Source: CAYONM01 sp964405325 (GTDB lineage Bacteria > Planctomycetota > UBA11346). Taken from it: a DNA stretch of 5,090 nucleotides. Below, one piece after another: positions 1 through 5,090 of the stretch. The notes beneath the pieces were generated by a model. The model saw only the letters and a program-made list of their open reading frames with translations. It made no database searches and was not told where the DNA came from. The translations under genes were made by a program, and so were the position numbers. The stretch covers positions 1 through 5,090 of the forward strand of contig CAYONM010000263.1 in the NCBI GenBank assembly GCA_964405325.1, written 5' to 3'. Every line of letters starts with the position of its first letter. Positions within the stretch are counted from its first letter, which is position 1.

Positions 1-4
1 TCGC

Positions 5-91
5 TTACATATACTCGATATGCTCGCTCTTCGCGCCTTGAAGGATCGACAAAAACTCTGCGCGATCTGCTACCTTTATTTCTTTCCGCAC
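5..91 (-). other. Doubtful 28-codon GTG frame just after the kinase
   Basis: A frame opening with GTG two bases after the kinase TAA runs 28 codons to a TAA at 7-5 and begins VRKEIKVADRAEF. It has no properly spaced ribosome binding site; AAGG abuts the GTG directly. It could be a translationally coupled small peptide, a remnant of a former gene, or chance. No intrinsic terminator is visible in 1-93: the TTTTT read on the minus strand near 51-55 has no stem before it. Confidence 0.15.
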
Positions 92-93
92 CC

Positions 94-1080
94 TTAGTCC
101 GACGACTGCTGTTGCCGCATCATCTCCGATGGGCGTAGGCCGAAGCTATCGAAATTCTCGTTGGGATACAGACGGCGCAGGTAGCGGCTGAGCTTCTCGT
201 TGGTGGGGCCGTAGCCCTTGTCGTACATGTAGTGTTCCAGGTCCTGGCCGAATTCCTTGGCGGTGGCGTAGCGCTCGGTCGGATTCACCGACAACGAGCG
301 CATCATGATCTCTTCCAGTCGTGGTGGGATGTGCGGGTTCAACCGGATCGGGCGTTTGATGGAATAATTGTCCATCTTGTCCACCAGATCGTCGATGTCG
401 TTGACGTTGTAGACCACGGTGTTGGTGAGCAGTTCGTACATCACCAGGCCCAGGGAGAAGATGTCGCTCTGCGGAGTGGTGCCCTGGAACTTGGCCTGCT
501 CGGGGCTCATGTACGGTAGCTTGCCCATGATCACCTCGGCTTCATCGGGGGTGTTCATGGTCACGGCCTTGGCGATACCGAAGTCGGTCAGTTTCACCAC
601 GCCGCCGTAAGTGACGATGATGTTGGAGGGGGTGACATCGCGGTGGACGATGTTCAGCGGTTCGCCGTACATGTCTTTGGCGACATGGGCGTAGTGCAGA
701 CTACGGGCCACACGGCTGACGATGAAGGCGCCGATTTCGATGTTGGTGACCTTGCCCATCTTCTTGTGGGCGCGGATGATGTCGGCCAGGTTGCGGCCGT
801 GGGCGTACTCCATGACGATGTAGTAGATGCCCTTGGTCACGCCCAGCTGGTAGACCTGTAGCACGTTCTCGTGGATCAGGTCAGCGACCAACTTGGCCTC
901 ACCGACGAACAGGTCGACGTTCTCCTGATTCTGCAGGTATTCCTTCTTGATGGTCTTGATGGCGACGATCTTGCGGAAGGCGTCGGCACCGAGCTGCTCG
1001 GCCAGGTAGACCGACCCCATACCTCCGGAGGCGATCTTCTTCAGGACGCGGTAGGAGGTGAGGTACTGGATCTCTTTCAT
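94..1080 (-). CDS. Soluble Hanks-type (PknB-like) serine/threonine protein kinase
   Basis: The 328-residue protein is predicted to phosphorylate Ser/Thr residues of unknown cytoplasmic targets using ATP. Seen in the sequence: a glycine-rich loop GGMGSVY (19-25), the ATP-anchoring Lys42 in AIK, a likely helix-C Glu61, the catalytic loop HRDVTPSN (146-153) with Asp148 and Asn153, the metal-binding DFG (166-168), the activation-segment end GKLPYMSPEQ (186-195) and the helix-F Asp206. The kinase fold ends near residue 290. A short tail follows, with a YLRRLYP stretch and a polar end. There is no transmembrane helix and no PASTA, WD40 or TPR sensor, so it is probably a cytosolic minimal kinase. 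The catalytic-loop Lys of HRDxKxxN is Thr150; myxobacterial-type bacterial kinases often have Ser or Thr there, so this need not mean loss of activity. The ATG start has AGAGGG four bases upstream (1085-1090). The gene lies 253 bp downstream of the GH2 gene, and a functional link to it is not shown. Confidence 0.95.
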   Translation of the reverse strand: MKEIQYLTSYRVLKKIASGGMGSVYLAEQLGADAFRKIVAIKTIKKEYLQNQENVDLFVGEAKLVADLIHENVLQVYQLGVTKGIYYIVMEYAHGRNLADIIRAHKKMGKVTNIEIGAFIVSRVARSLHYAHVAKDMYGEPLNIVHRDVTPSNIIVTYGGVVKLTDFGIAKAVTMNTPDEAEVIMGKLPYMSPEQAKFQGTTPQSDIFSLGLVMYELLTNTVVYNVNDIDDLVDKMDNYSIKRPIRLNPHIPPRLEEIMMRSLSVNPTERYATAKEFGQDLEHYMYDKGYGPTNEKLSRYLRRLYPNENFDSFGLRPSEMMRQQQSSD

Positions 1081-1333
1081 GGGGCCCTCTGCCTGGGAGG
1101 CGATCGGTAACGGTCACGCTTCCGTCGAATGCCTGTTCAAGCCGCGCAGTGGCGCGAAACGGCTACGCGCGCGCCGGCGGTGGGAGGGAGCAAAGCTGAA
1201 AGGTCGGTAAGATGGCGACTTGTCGCCCCCGGCCTGAAGGCGTGAGCCACCTCCAATGTAATGAGTCAATGTCGACGGAGAAGTATTCACCAGAACTTGG
1301 CCGAGACAAGGTGCCGACTGCAGAGGCCGTTTT
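1081..1333. other. Kinase-GH2 intergenic region with small hairpins, no gene
   Basis: No convincing coding frame is present. Visible structures are a GGCGAC-TT-GTCGCC inverted repeat at 1214-1227, a short GCCT-GA-AGGC at 1232-1241 and a CGCGC-AGTG-GCGCG hairpin at 1143-1156. None is followed by a T-tract on the minus strand, so none is a clear terminator for GH2. A weak minus-strand promoter-like pair, TTGTCT (1309-1304), 16 bases, AATACT (1287-1282), could serve the kinase with a leader of about 200 bases. This is a low-confidence reading. Confidence 0.3.
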
Positions 1334-3151
1334 TTACGCCTTGGACGCCACGGTCGCTTGCTCAACCTGCTCGATGGCCGCTGGCTGCGTCTGTGCGGCG
1401 GCCAGGCGGGCGGCGTCGAACTTCGGCCGGCGATCGGCGGTGTAGAGGCCGTTCTGCTCGAATTCGACGTCGGTCAGCTGCGTATAGCAGTAGGCGAACA
1501 TGCGTGGATGCTGCAGCAGCACCGCTACCAGACCGGCGAAGCGCTCGTAGAATTCCTCCAGGCTCTTCGGGGCCTTGCCGTAGCCCCAGCTCTTACCGTC
1601 CTCGCTCCACTGGATGCCACCCATCTCCGACAGGAAGAAGGGCTGGCCATGGTGTGGCTCGTGCCGCCAATGCCGACCGATGCGGGCCAGCTCGCCCTGG
1701 TTCAGCTCCACCTGGCCGGTTTCTGCCAGGGCCTGATAGCGCTGCTGCAGGGTGTCGGGATCCTGGCAGTAGTCGTGGAAGTCGTAGATGTCCGACTCCG
1801 GGCACACATGCGGCCAACCGCTGGCATCCAGCACCGGCCGGGTCCGGTCATATTGCTGGGTCGCCACCACCAGGGCGGTTCCCAGGCGGCGGATGATCTG
1901 GGCCTGTGCTTCGTTACCGGGCTCCTGCTCGTTCAGCGGGCACCAGCCAACAATGGCGGGATGCGAGTAGTCCCGGGCCAGGGCCTCCTGCCATTCCAGT
2001 AACCACTTCTCATCCCAGCGCCGTTGTACGTCCGCTTGCGACAGATTGGCCTCGCAGATCCAGTCTGGTAGTTCCCCCCAGACCAGGTAGCCCAGGCGAT
2101 CGGCGTGGTAGAGGAAGCGCTCCTCGAAAATCTTCTGGTGCAGGCGGGCGCCGTTGAAGCCCACGGCCAGGCCGCGTTCGATATCGGCGCAGAGTTCCGC
2201 GTCTGAGGGCGCGGTCAGGAGGCCGTTGGGCCAGTAGCCTTGGTCCAACACCAGGCGTTGGAACACGCTGTGGCCATTGATCAGCACCCGGTGGCCGTGT
2301 ACCGCTACCGAGCGCAGGCCGGCATAGCTCTCGACTCGATCGATCAGATCACCGTGCTCATCGCGCAGAGTCAGTTGCAGATCGTACAGATGGGGCTGGC
2401 CCGGTTGCCACAGGCGTAGCCGATCTTTGGGGATGCGCAGCAGCAGGCTGGGGGTGGGATCGCTGCTGCTGGTGATGCTTTCGGAGCTGATCAGGCCATC
2501 GTCATCGTGCAGTTCCGCTCGCAGTTGCAGGCCCGGCCGCCAGTTGCTGATCGCCTGTTCCAGCAGGAAGGCGCCCTGATCCACCATGGGCGAGATGCGC
2601 GGACGCTGCAGATGGCAGGGGGCCACCGGTTCGAACCAGACCGTCTGCCAGATACCGGTGGTGCGCGTATAGAAGCAGCCAAAACTATTGGGGCCCACGC
2701 ATTGCTTGCCGCGCGGTTTGGCATCGCGCCAGTCGTCGCGACAGCGGATGGTCAGGTTGATGGTCTCGCCAGCGCAGGCACCCAGATCGGCGCTGATGGG
2801 CACATGGCCGCCTTCATGCCTGGCCACCTCTTTGCCGTCACACCAGATGGTGGTCTCATAATCGGCGGCGCCGATGTGCAGCCAGACGGATGTGCCGTCC
2901 CAGGCCGAGGGAAGCTTGAATTTCCGCTGGTACCACACCGCCAGCACCCGATTGGTGCGGTGGATGCCCGACAGGCTGGATTCGCGGCAGAAAGGGACGG
3001 TGATGATGTCCGTCAGGGCGTCGGCCTGATGCAGGCCGCGTTCGAAACCATCATCGGCGGGATCGTCGCAGAATTGCCAGGGACCATTGCCATTCAGCCA
3101 GGCCTCACGGCGGTATTGCGGACGCGGATATTCGGGGCGGGGGATGGACAT
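1334..3151 (-). CDS. Glycoside hydrolase family 2 protein, probably cytoplasmic exo-beta-glycosidase
   Basis: This retaining glycosidase has the three-part GH2 layout. Numbering counts from the GTG at 3154, giving 606 residues; from the preferred ATG subtract one. Residues about 18-180 are the N-terminal jelly-roll sugar-binding domain, with the GIWQTVWFEP signature at 167-176. About 183-285 is an immunoglobulin-like beta sandwich, and about 290-580 is the TIM barrel. The catalytic acid/base is Glu409 in PLNEQEP and the nucleophile is Glu510 in FLSEMGG. The barrel ends with the typical TQLTDVEFEQNG and RRPKFD motifs. No signal peptide is present and there are 14 cysteines, so a cytoplasmic location is inferred. 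At about 605 residues it is a compact GH2, shorter than LacZ, and belongs to the general beta-galactosidase/beta-glucuronidase/beta-mannosidase group. The substrate cannot be assigned. The Ala/Gln-rich last 25 residues are probably a disordered tail. The neighbouring sulfatase suggests a sulfated oligosaccharide. Confidence 0.95.
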   Translation of the reverse strand: MSIPRPEYPRPQYRREAWLNGNGPWQFCDDPADDGFERGLHQADALTDIITVPFCRESSLSGIHRTNRVLAVWYQRKFKLPSAWDGTSVWLHIGAADYETTIWCDGKEVARHEGGHVPISADLGACAGETINLTIRCRDDWRDAKPRGKQCVGPNSFGCFYTRTTGIWQTVWFEPVAPCHLQRPRISPMVDQGAFLLEQAISNWRPGLQLRAELHDDDGLISSESITSSSDPTPSLLLRIPKDRLRLWQPGQPHLYDLQLTLRDEHGDLIDRVESYAGLRSVAVHGHRVLINGHSVFQRLVLDQGYWPNGLLTAPSDAELCADIERGLAVGFNGARLHQKIFEERFLYHADRLGYLVWGELPDWICEANLSQADVQRRWDEKWLLEWQEALARDYSHPAIVGWCPLNEQEPGNEAQAQIIRRLGTALVVATQQYDRTRPVLDASGWPHVCPESDIYDFHDYCQDPDTLQQRYQALAETGQVELNQGELARIGRHWRHEPHHGQPFFLSEMGGIQWSEDGKSWGYGKAPKSLEEFYERFAGLVAVLLQHPRMFAYCYTQLTDVEFEQNGLYTADRRPKFDAARLAAAQTQPAAIEQVEQATVASKA

Positions 3152-3157
3152 CACTTA

Positions 3158-3162
3158 CTCCT
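3158..3162 (-). promoter_or_regulatory. Ribosome binding site deciding the GH2 start
   Basis: The minus strand reads AGGAG here. Two adjacent in-frame starts follow: GTG at 3154-3152, three bases away, and ATG at 3151-3149, six bases away. The spacing favours the ATG, so the longest open frame overstates the protein by one residue. Confidence 0.75.
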
Positions 3163-3170
3163 GAACCCCG

Positions 3171-3200
3171 AGTCTAGTGCCGATCAAGCCGGCCTGTCCA
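3171..3200 (-). promoter_or_regulatory. Candidate sigma-70-type promoter for GH2
   Basis: On the minus strand, TGGACA (3200-3195, five of six matches to TTGACA) is followed after 18 bases by TAGACT (3176-3171, four of six matches to TATAAT). Transcription would begin about 10-15 bases before the AGGAG ribosome binding site, leaving a very short leader. The placement suits a gene with its own promoter separate from the sulfatase. The match is imperfect and such boxes arise by chance, so this is only a candidate. Confidence 0.35.
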
Positions 3201-3264
3201 TGTCCGAATGACGCGTCTGTTTAATCGAACGACGCACACTGGGAGACAGGCCGTCTTCCATTGA

Positions 3265-3274
3265 CCGTCGACGG
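3265..3274. repeat. 10-bp perfect palindrome CCGTCGACGG, possible operator half of a pair
   Basis: This is a perfect palindrome centred on GTCGAC in the sulfatase-GH2 gap, about 115 bp upstream of the GH2 start. A sister palindrome with the same core lies exactly 60 bp further from GH2, at 3325-3334. The pairing suggests a possible double operator, but no known regulator is recognised. Confidence 0.3.
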
Positions 3275-3324
3275 GCACCAGCTTCCTGAATACGATTACG
3301 GTCCCGGAGGCTGCCGAGCATCGA

Positions 3325-3334
3325 CTGTCGACAG
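3325..3334. repeat. 10-bp perfect palindrome CTGTCGACAG, second of the pair
   Basis: This is a perfect palindrome with the same GTCGAC core, centred 60 bp from the one at 3265-3274 and starting five bases past the sulfatase stop codon on the minus strand. No T-tract follows, so it does not look like an intrinsic terminator of the sulfatase gene. A protein-binding role is a guess from the paired arrangement. Confidence 0.3.
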
Positions 3335-3338
3335 CGGG

Positions 3339-4688
3339 TCAACTACCTGCCCAACGGGCGTCGCGGTCATGTCGCCAGTTCAGGTAGTCGCGGATGTTGT
3401 CGCGCCAGCGCGGGTCGTGCGGAACCTGGACAATCATCGGGTCGCCAACCTGCTCCATCCAGCGCCAGAGTTCCGTGTCCAGTTGTTGCCGGATGTCGGC
3501 ATAGGCTGGGTCCTCAGCCAGATTGTGCTGTTCCAGCGGATCCTTGTCCAGGTCATACAGCAGCACTGCCGGAACGGCTTGCTGGCCGCCGGCATAATGC
3601 GGCGCAACCGGATTGGTGGCGCCATATTGCGCTGGGAAGCGTGATTCGCGCAGATGCGTGAAATGCCGGATCAATTTATGGCTACTGCTGCGTACCGAAC
3701 GTTTTTCACCTTCTTCGATCATGCTGAAAATATGCTCGCGTTGCCGATCGGCGCGCGGTGTGTTGAACTCATCGGCGAAGCTGATGCCTTCCACCGCCTG
3801 TGGCAGTTCCAATTCGGCCAGTTCGAACAGGGTCGGCAGCATGTCCACCTGGCTGATCAGACGTTGGGATCGATTGCCGCCGGTCACACCGCCGCCTGGC
3901 CAGCGCATCAGGTAGGCCACCTCGATGCCCGGATCGAAGCAGGTGCCCTTGGCGCGGGGCAGGTCCAAGCCGTGGTCGATGGTAAATACGACAATGGTAT
4001 TGTCTTTCTGGCCACTGGCTTCCAAGGCTTGCAAAACGGTGCCAAAGGCCTGGTCGGCCTTGCGGATCGAGCCCTGCAGGCCAGCCATATCGTCCTCCAG
4101 TTCGGGACTGGGCTGCAGGTATGGTGGGATGGCGACGCCGCGCTCGCGGTCGGGTTCACAACCGCCAAAGTCGTAACGGCGGTGGGTCTCAAAAAAGCCC
4201 AGCTGCATGAAAAACGGTTGGTCCGAGGGCGCCTTCTGCTGCAGCCAGTCAGCGGCATCGGCGGCAATCATATCGCAGGGCAACACCGGCCAGTGTGGGT
4301 CGCGGCCCAGGTGGTTATAAATCTCGTGATGGCCCAACCGCTCGGTCTCGTTCGCTGGGCTTTCGTGATGGAAGCCATGCAGCACGGTGTGATAGCCGCG
4401 TTCGCGCAGCAGTTCGGCCAGGTGCTGGGTGCTGTCTTTGAAGCGCCAGCCGAACTCACCATGGCACAGGTAGTGCAAACCATTGCTTTGCGGATAACGG
4501 CCGGTCATCAGTGCGCCGCGTGCCGGTGAGCATTTGGCCGAGGTGCAGAAACAACGGTCGAACTGCCAGCCCTCGGCGGCCAGAGCATCGACATTGGGGG
4601 AGTGCACGGTGTCCTGGCCGTAACAGCCGAAATGGCGGCCGGTGTCGTGCCAGGTGCAGATCAGGATATTGGGGCGCGTCGTGGCCAT
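3339..4688 (-). CDS. Type I (S1 family) formylglycine-dependent sulfatase, probably cytoplasmic
   Basis: The 449-residue enzyme is predicted to hydrolyse sulfate esters, or possibly N-sulfate, from a sugar. Seen in the sequence: the N-terminal RPNILI strand; the maturation motif CSPARGALMTGRYP starting at Cys53, the residue that would be oxidised to formylglycine; Arg57; FFETHR (165-170) with His169; the second metal-site motif TIDHG with Asp238 and His239; and Lys247 in PRAKGT, followed by DPGIEVAYLMRWPG. The C-terminal subdomain has YDLDKDP (378-384). The usual DD pair after the first strand is His14-Asp15 in TWHDTGR, a variant seen in some S1 subfamilies. The PRAKGT stretch recalls N-sulfoglucosamine sulfohydrolase-like members, but the substrate is not assignable. 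No signal peptide or lipobox is present and there are nine cysteines, so a cytosolic location is inferred. A separate maturase (FGE or anSME), not in this window, is needed. The ATG start has TGGAG six bases upstream. GH2 follows 187 bp downstream. Confidence 0.95.
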   Translation of the reverse strand: MATTRPNILICTWHDTGRHFGCYGQDTVHSPNVDALAAEGWQFDRCFCTSAKCSPARGALMTGRYPQSNGLHYLCHGEFGWRFKDSTQHLAELLRERGYHTVLHGFHHESPANETERLGHHEIYNHLGRDPHWPVLPCDMIAADAADWLQQKAPSDQPFFMQLGFFETHRRYDFGGCEPDRERGVAIPPYLQPSPELEDDMAGLQGSIRKADQAFGTVLQALEASGQKDNTIVVFTIDHGLDLPRAKGTCFDPGIEVAYLMRWPGGGVTGGNRSQRLISQVDMLPTLFELAELELPQAVEGISFADEFNTPRADRQREHIFSMIEEGEKRSVRSSSHKLIRHFTHLRESRFPAQYGATNPVAPHYAGGQQAVPAVLLYDLDKDPLEQHNLAEDPAYADIRQQLDTELWRWMEQVGDPMIVQVPHDPRWRDNIRDYLNWRHDRDARWAGS

Positions 4689-4745
4689 AAGGAACTCCAG
4701 CTCAGGTTGATGTCGATCAGGCTAGGCATTGCTTTCCCTGGCAAA

Positions 4746-4781
4746 TAAGCGGCGCATGCATGCACATGCAGGCGCCGCTTA
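4746..4781. repeat. Long inverted repeat 1, 36-nt hairpin upstream of the sulfatase
   Basis: TAAGCGGCGC (4746-4755) pairs perfectly with GCGCCGCTTA (4772-4781). Inside, after one mismatch, the TGCAT and ATGCA arms pair around a four-base loop. The whole forms an almost unbroken 15-bp stem with one mismatch. Its inner edge is 57 bases upstream of the sulfatase ATG. No long T-tract follows on either strand, so it may be a protein-binding site, a leader hairpin or a REP-like element. Confidence 0.75.
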
Positions 4782-4797
4782 CGATTGCTGATCGGAC

Positions 4798-4853
4798 AAA
4801 CCGGGCGCCGCCCGGAACCCACGGGTTCAATCGTATCGGTCGGCGCCCGGTTT
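4798..4853 (+). terminator. Inverted repeat 2: GC-rich stem with T5, terminator-like
   Basis: AAACCGGGCGCCG (4798-4810) pairs perfectly over 13 bp with CGGCGCCCGGTTT (4841-4853), and the plus strand continues with T residues to 4855, as in an intrinsic terminator. The 30-nt interior contains GAACCC-AC-GGGTTC (4815-4828). The left arm can instead fold on itself as CCGGGC-GCC-GCCCGG (4801-4815). Read on the minus strand, that alternative hairpin is followed by TTTGT and could terminate a gene entering from beyond 5090. No plus-strand gene that would need the T5 terminator is visible here. The structure is directly seen; the terminator function is inferred. Confidence 0.55.
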
Positions 4854-4865
4854 TTGCTCTTACAT

Positions 4866-4883
4866 CGAGGGGCAAGCCCCTCG
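4866..4883. repeat. Inverted repeat 3, CGAGGGG-CAAG-CCCCTCG hairpin
   Basis: This is a perfect 7-bp stem with a four-base loop, lying 12 bases from repeat 2 and 6 bases from repeat 4. The GGGGCTTGCCCC core on the minus strand resembles REP-type intergenic palindromes, but one copy cannot establish a REP family. No T-tract follows on either strand. Confidence 0.6.
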
Positions 4884-4889
4884 GACCCC

Positions 4890-4946
4890 GAAGCTGAGCC
4901 CGCAAAAACAACTTTTTCTTCTCGAAGTTTTTGCGAGCTCAGCTTC
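4890..4946. repeat. Inverted repeat 4, 57-nt hairpin with 20-bp stem
   Basis: GAAGCTGAGC (4890-4899) pairs with GCTCAGCTTC (4937-4946). After a single C-A mismatch, CGCAAAAAC (4901-4909) pairs with GTTTTTGCG (4927-4935). That gives 19 of 20 paired positions around a 17-nt pyrimidine-rich loop. A stem this long is unusual for a terminator, and neither strand has a T-tract outside the stem. It is more like a mobile-element end, a cruciform-forming site or part of a structured RNA. Confidence 0.75.
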
Positions 4947-5090
4947 TAAACGGCTGGCCATTACCCACAAATCCGACCGCCGTCTCTCTCATATTTCTCG
5001 CGCGTAGAACGCGGAAAATGCTTGATCAGCCTGTTGAGGGCACCTCTATAAACTCAGGCACTTCGCCAGACTTGCGCTTTCCGGCCCTGC
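4898..5090 (+). other. Possible partial or degraded coding sequence at the window edge
   Basis: A plus-strand frame is open from 4898 to the window end. Its only ATG is at 5018 and gives 24 codons beginning MLDQPVEGTSINSG. The upstream ribosome binding site is weak. The minus strand also has readable pieces: one frame enters from the window edge and stops at 5056-5054, then in the same frame runs 30 codons, including LNRLIKHFPRSTREKYERDG, to a TAA at 4963-4961. Another ends with PEFIEVPSTG at 5028-5026. Only one can be real. The region could be the 5' end of a gene continuing rightwards, the decayed 3' end of a minus-strand gene, or the edge of an insertion element. No family is recognised with certainty. 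Confidence 0.25.

Noticed and set aside
1310..1336. GC-rich stretch followed by T6 on the plus strand near the GH2 stop
   Set aside because: The stem is weak and interrupted, and the T-run is on the strand opposite to GH2 transcription, so it is not a GH2 terminator.
1261..2002. Plus-strand open frames of about 210 codons opposite GH2
   Set aside because: They overlap the GH2 catalytic domain antisense. Their translations are Arg/Pro/Ala-rich or show no domain, typical of shadow frames.
2507..3211. Plus-strand open frame of 234 codons opposite the GH2 N-terminus
   Set aside because: It is antisense to the conserved GH2 sugar-binding domain and has no family resemblance.
3654..4529. Long plus-strand open frame (291 codons) opposite the sulfatase
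   Set aside because: It lies wholly antisense to a gene with intact family motifs, has no recognisable domain, and is explained by high-GC codon bias on the opposite strand.
4719..4752. TTGCCA and TAGCCT boxes as a sulfatase promoter
   Set aside because: The spacing is only 14 bases and the -10 match is poor, so a promoter call is not supported.
4815..4840. GGTTCAATC stretch resembling a tRNA T-loop
   Set aside because: The flanking bases do not form a T-stem and no anticodon arm or acceptor stem can be built. The match comes from the GAACCC/GGGTTC palindrome.
4717..4911. Minus-strand open frame of 64 codons upstream of the sulfatase
   Set aside because: It runs through three inverted repeats, its sequence follows the palindromes, and it has no domain or convincing ribosome binding site.
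4746..4946. Integron attC site or CRISPR array
   Set aside because: The four palindromes differ in sequence and length with irregular spacing, and the attC core boxes are not present.

Overview
The window comes from a fairly GC-rich bacterial chromosome (around 60% by eye). It holds three complete genes, all on the minus strand. In transcription order, from high to low coordinates, they are a type I sulfatase (3339-4688), a glycoside hydrolase family 2 enzyme (1334-3151) and a soluble Hanks-type serine/threonine protein kinase (94-1080). No rRNA, tRNA, CRISPR array or complete mobile element is visible. The long plus-strand open frames opposite these genes are high-GC shadows. A sulfatase and a GH2 hydrolase near a Hanks-type kinase fit a polysaccharide-degrading, probably marine or host-glycan-using bacterium. 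The PVC superphylum (Kiritimatiellota, Lentisphaerota, Verrucomicrobiota, Planctomycetota) or a marine gammaproteobacterium are the most natural guesses, but the sequence alone does not settle it.

Layout. Positions 1-93 are the 3' flank of the kinase and hold only a doubtful 28-codon frame. The 253-bp gap between kinase and GH2 (1081-1333) has small hairpins and a weak possible promoter. The 187-bp gap between GH2 and sulfatase (3152-3338) has a promoter-like pair of boxes just before GH2 and two 10-bp GTCGAC-centred palindromes exactly 60 bp apart. Positions 4689-5090, upstream of the sulfatase, form the most unusual part. Between 4746 and 4946 lie four consecutive inverted repeats, two of them very long, and beyond them is short, possibly degraded coding or mobile-element-edge sequence that runs off the window.

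Working together. The sulfatase and GH2 enzyme both lack signal peptides, are rich in cysteine and have intact catalytic residues. A plausible reading is a cytoplasmic step in which an imported sulfated oligosaccharide is desulfated and then cleaved by an exo-acting GH2 enzyme. The actual sugar cannot be read from the sequence. The gaps and separate ribosome binding sites suggest that the genes may have their own promoters rather than forming a tight operon. The kinase may simply be a neighbour.
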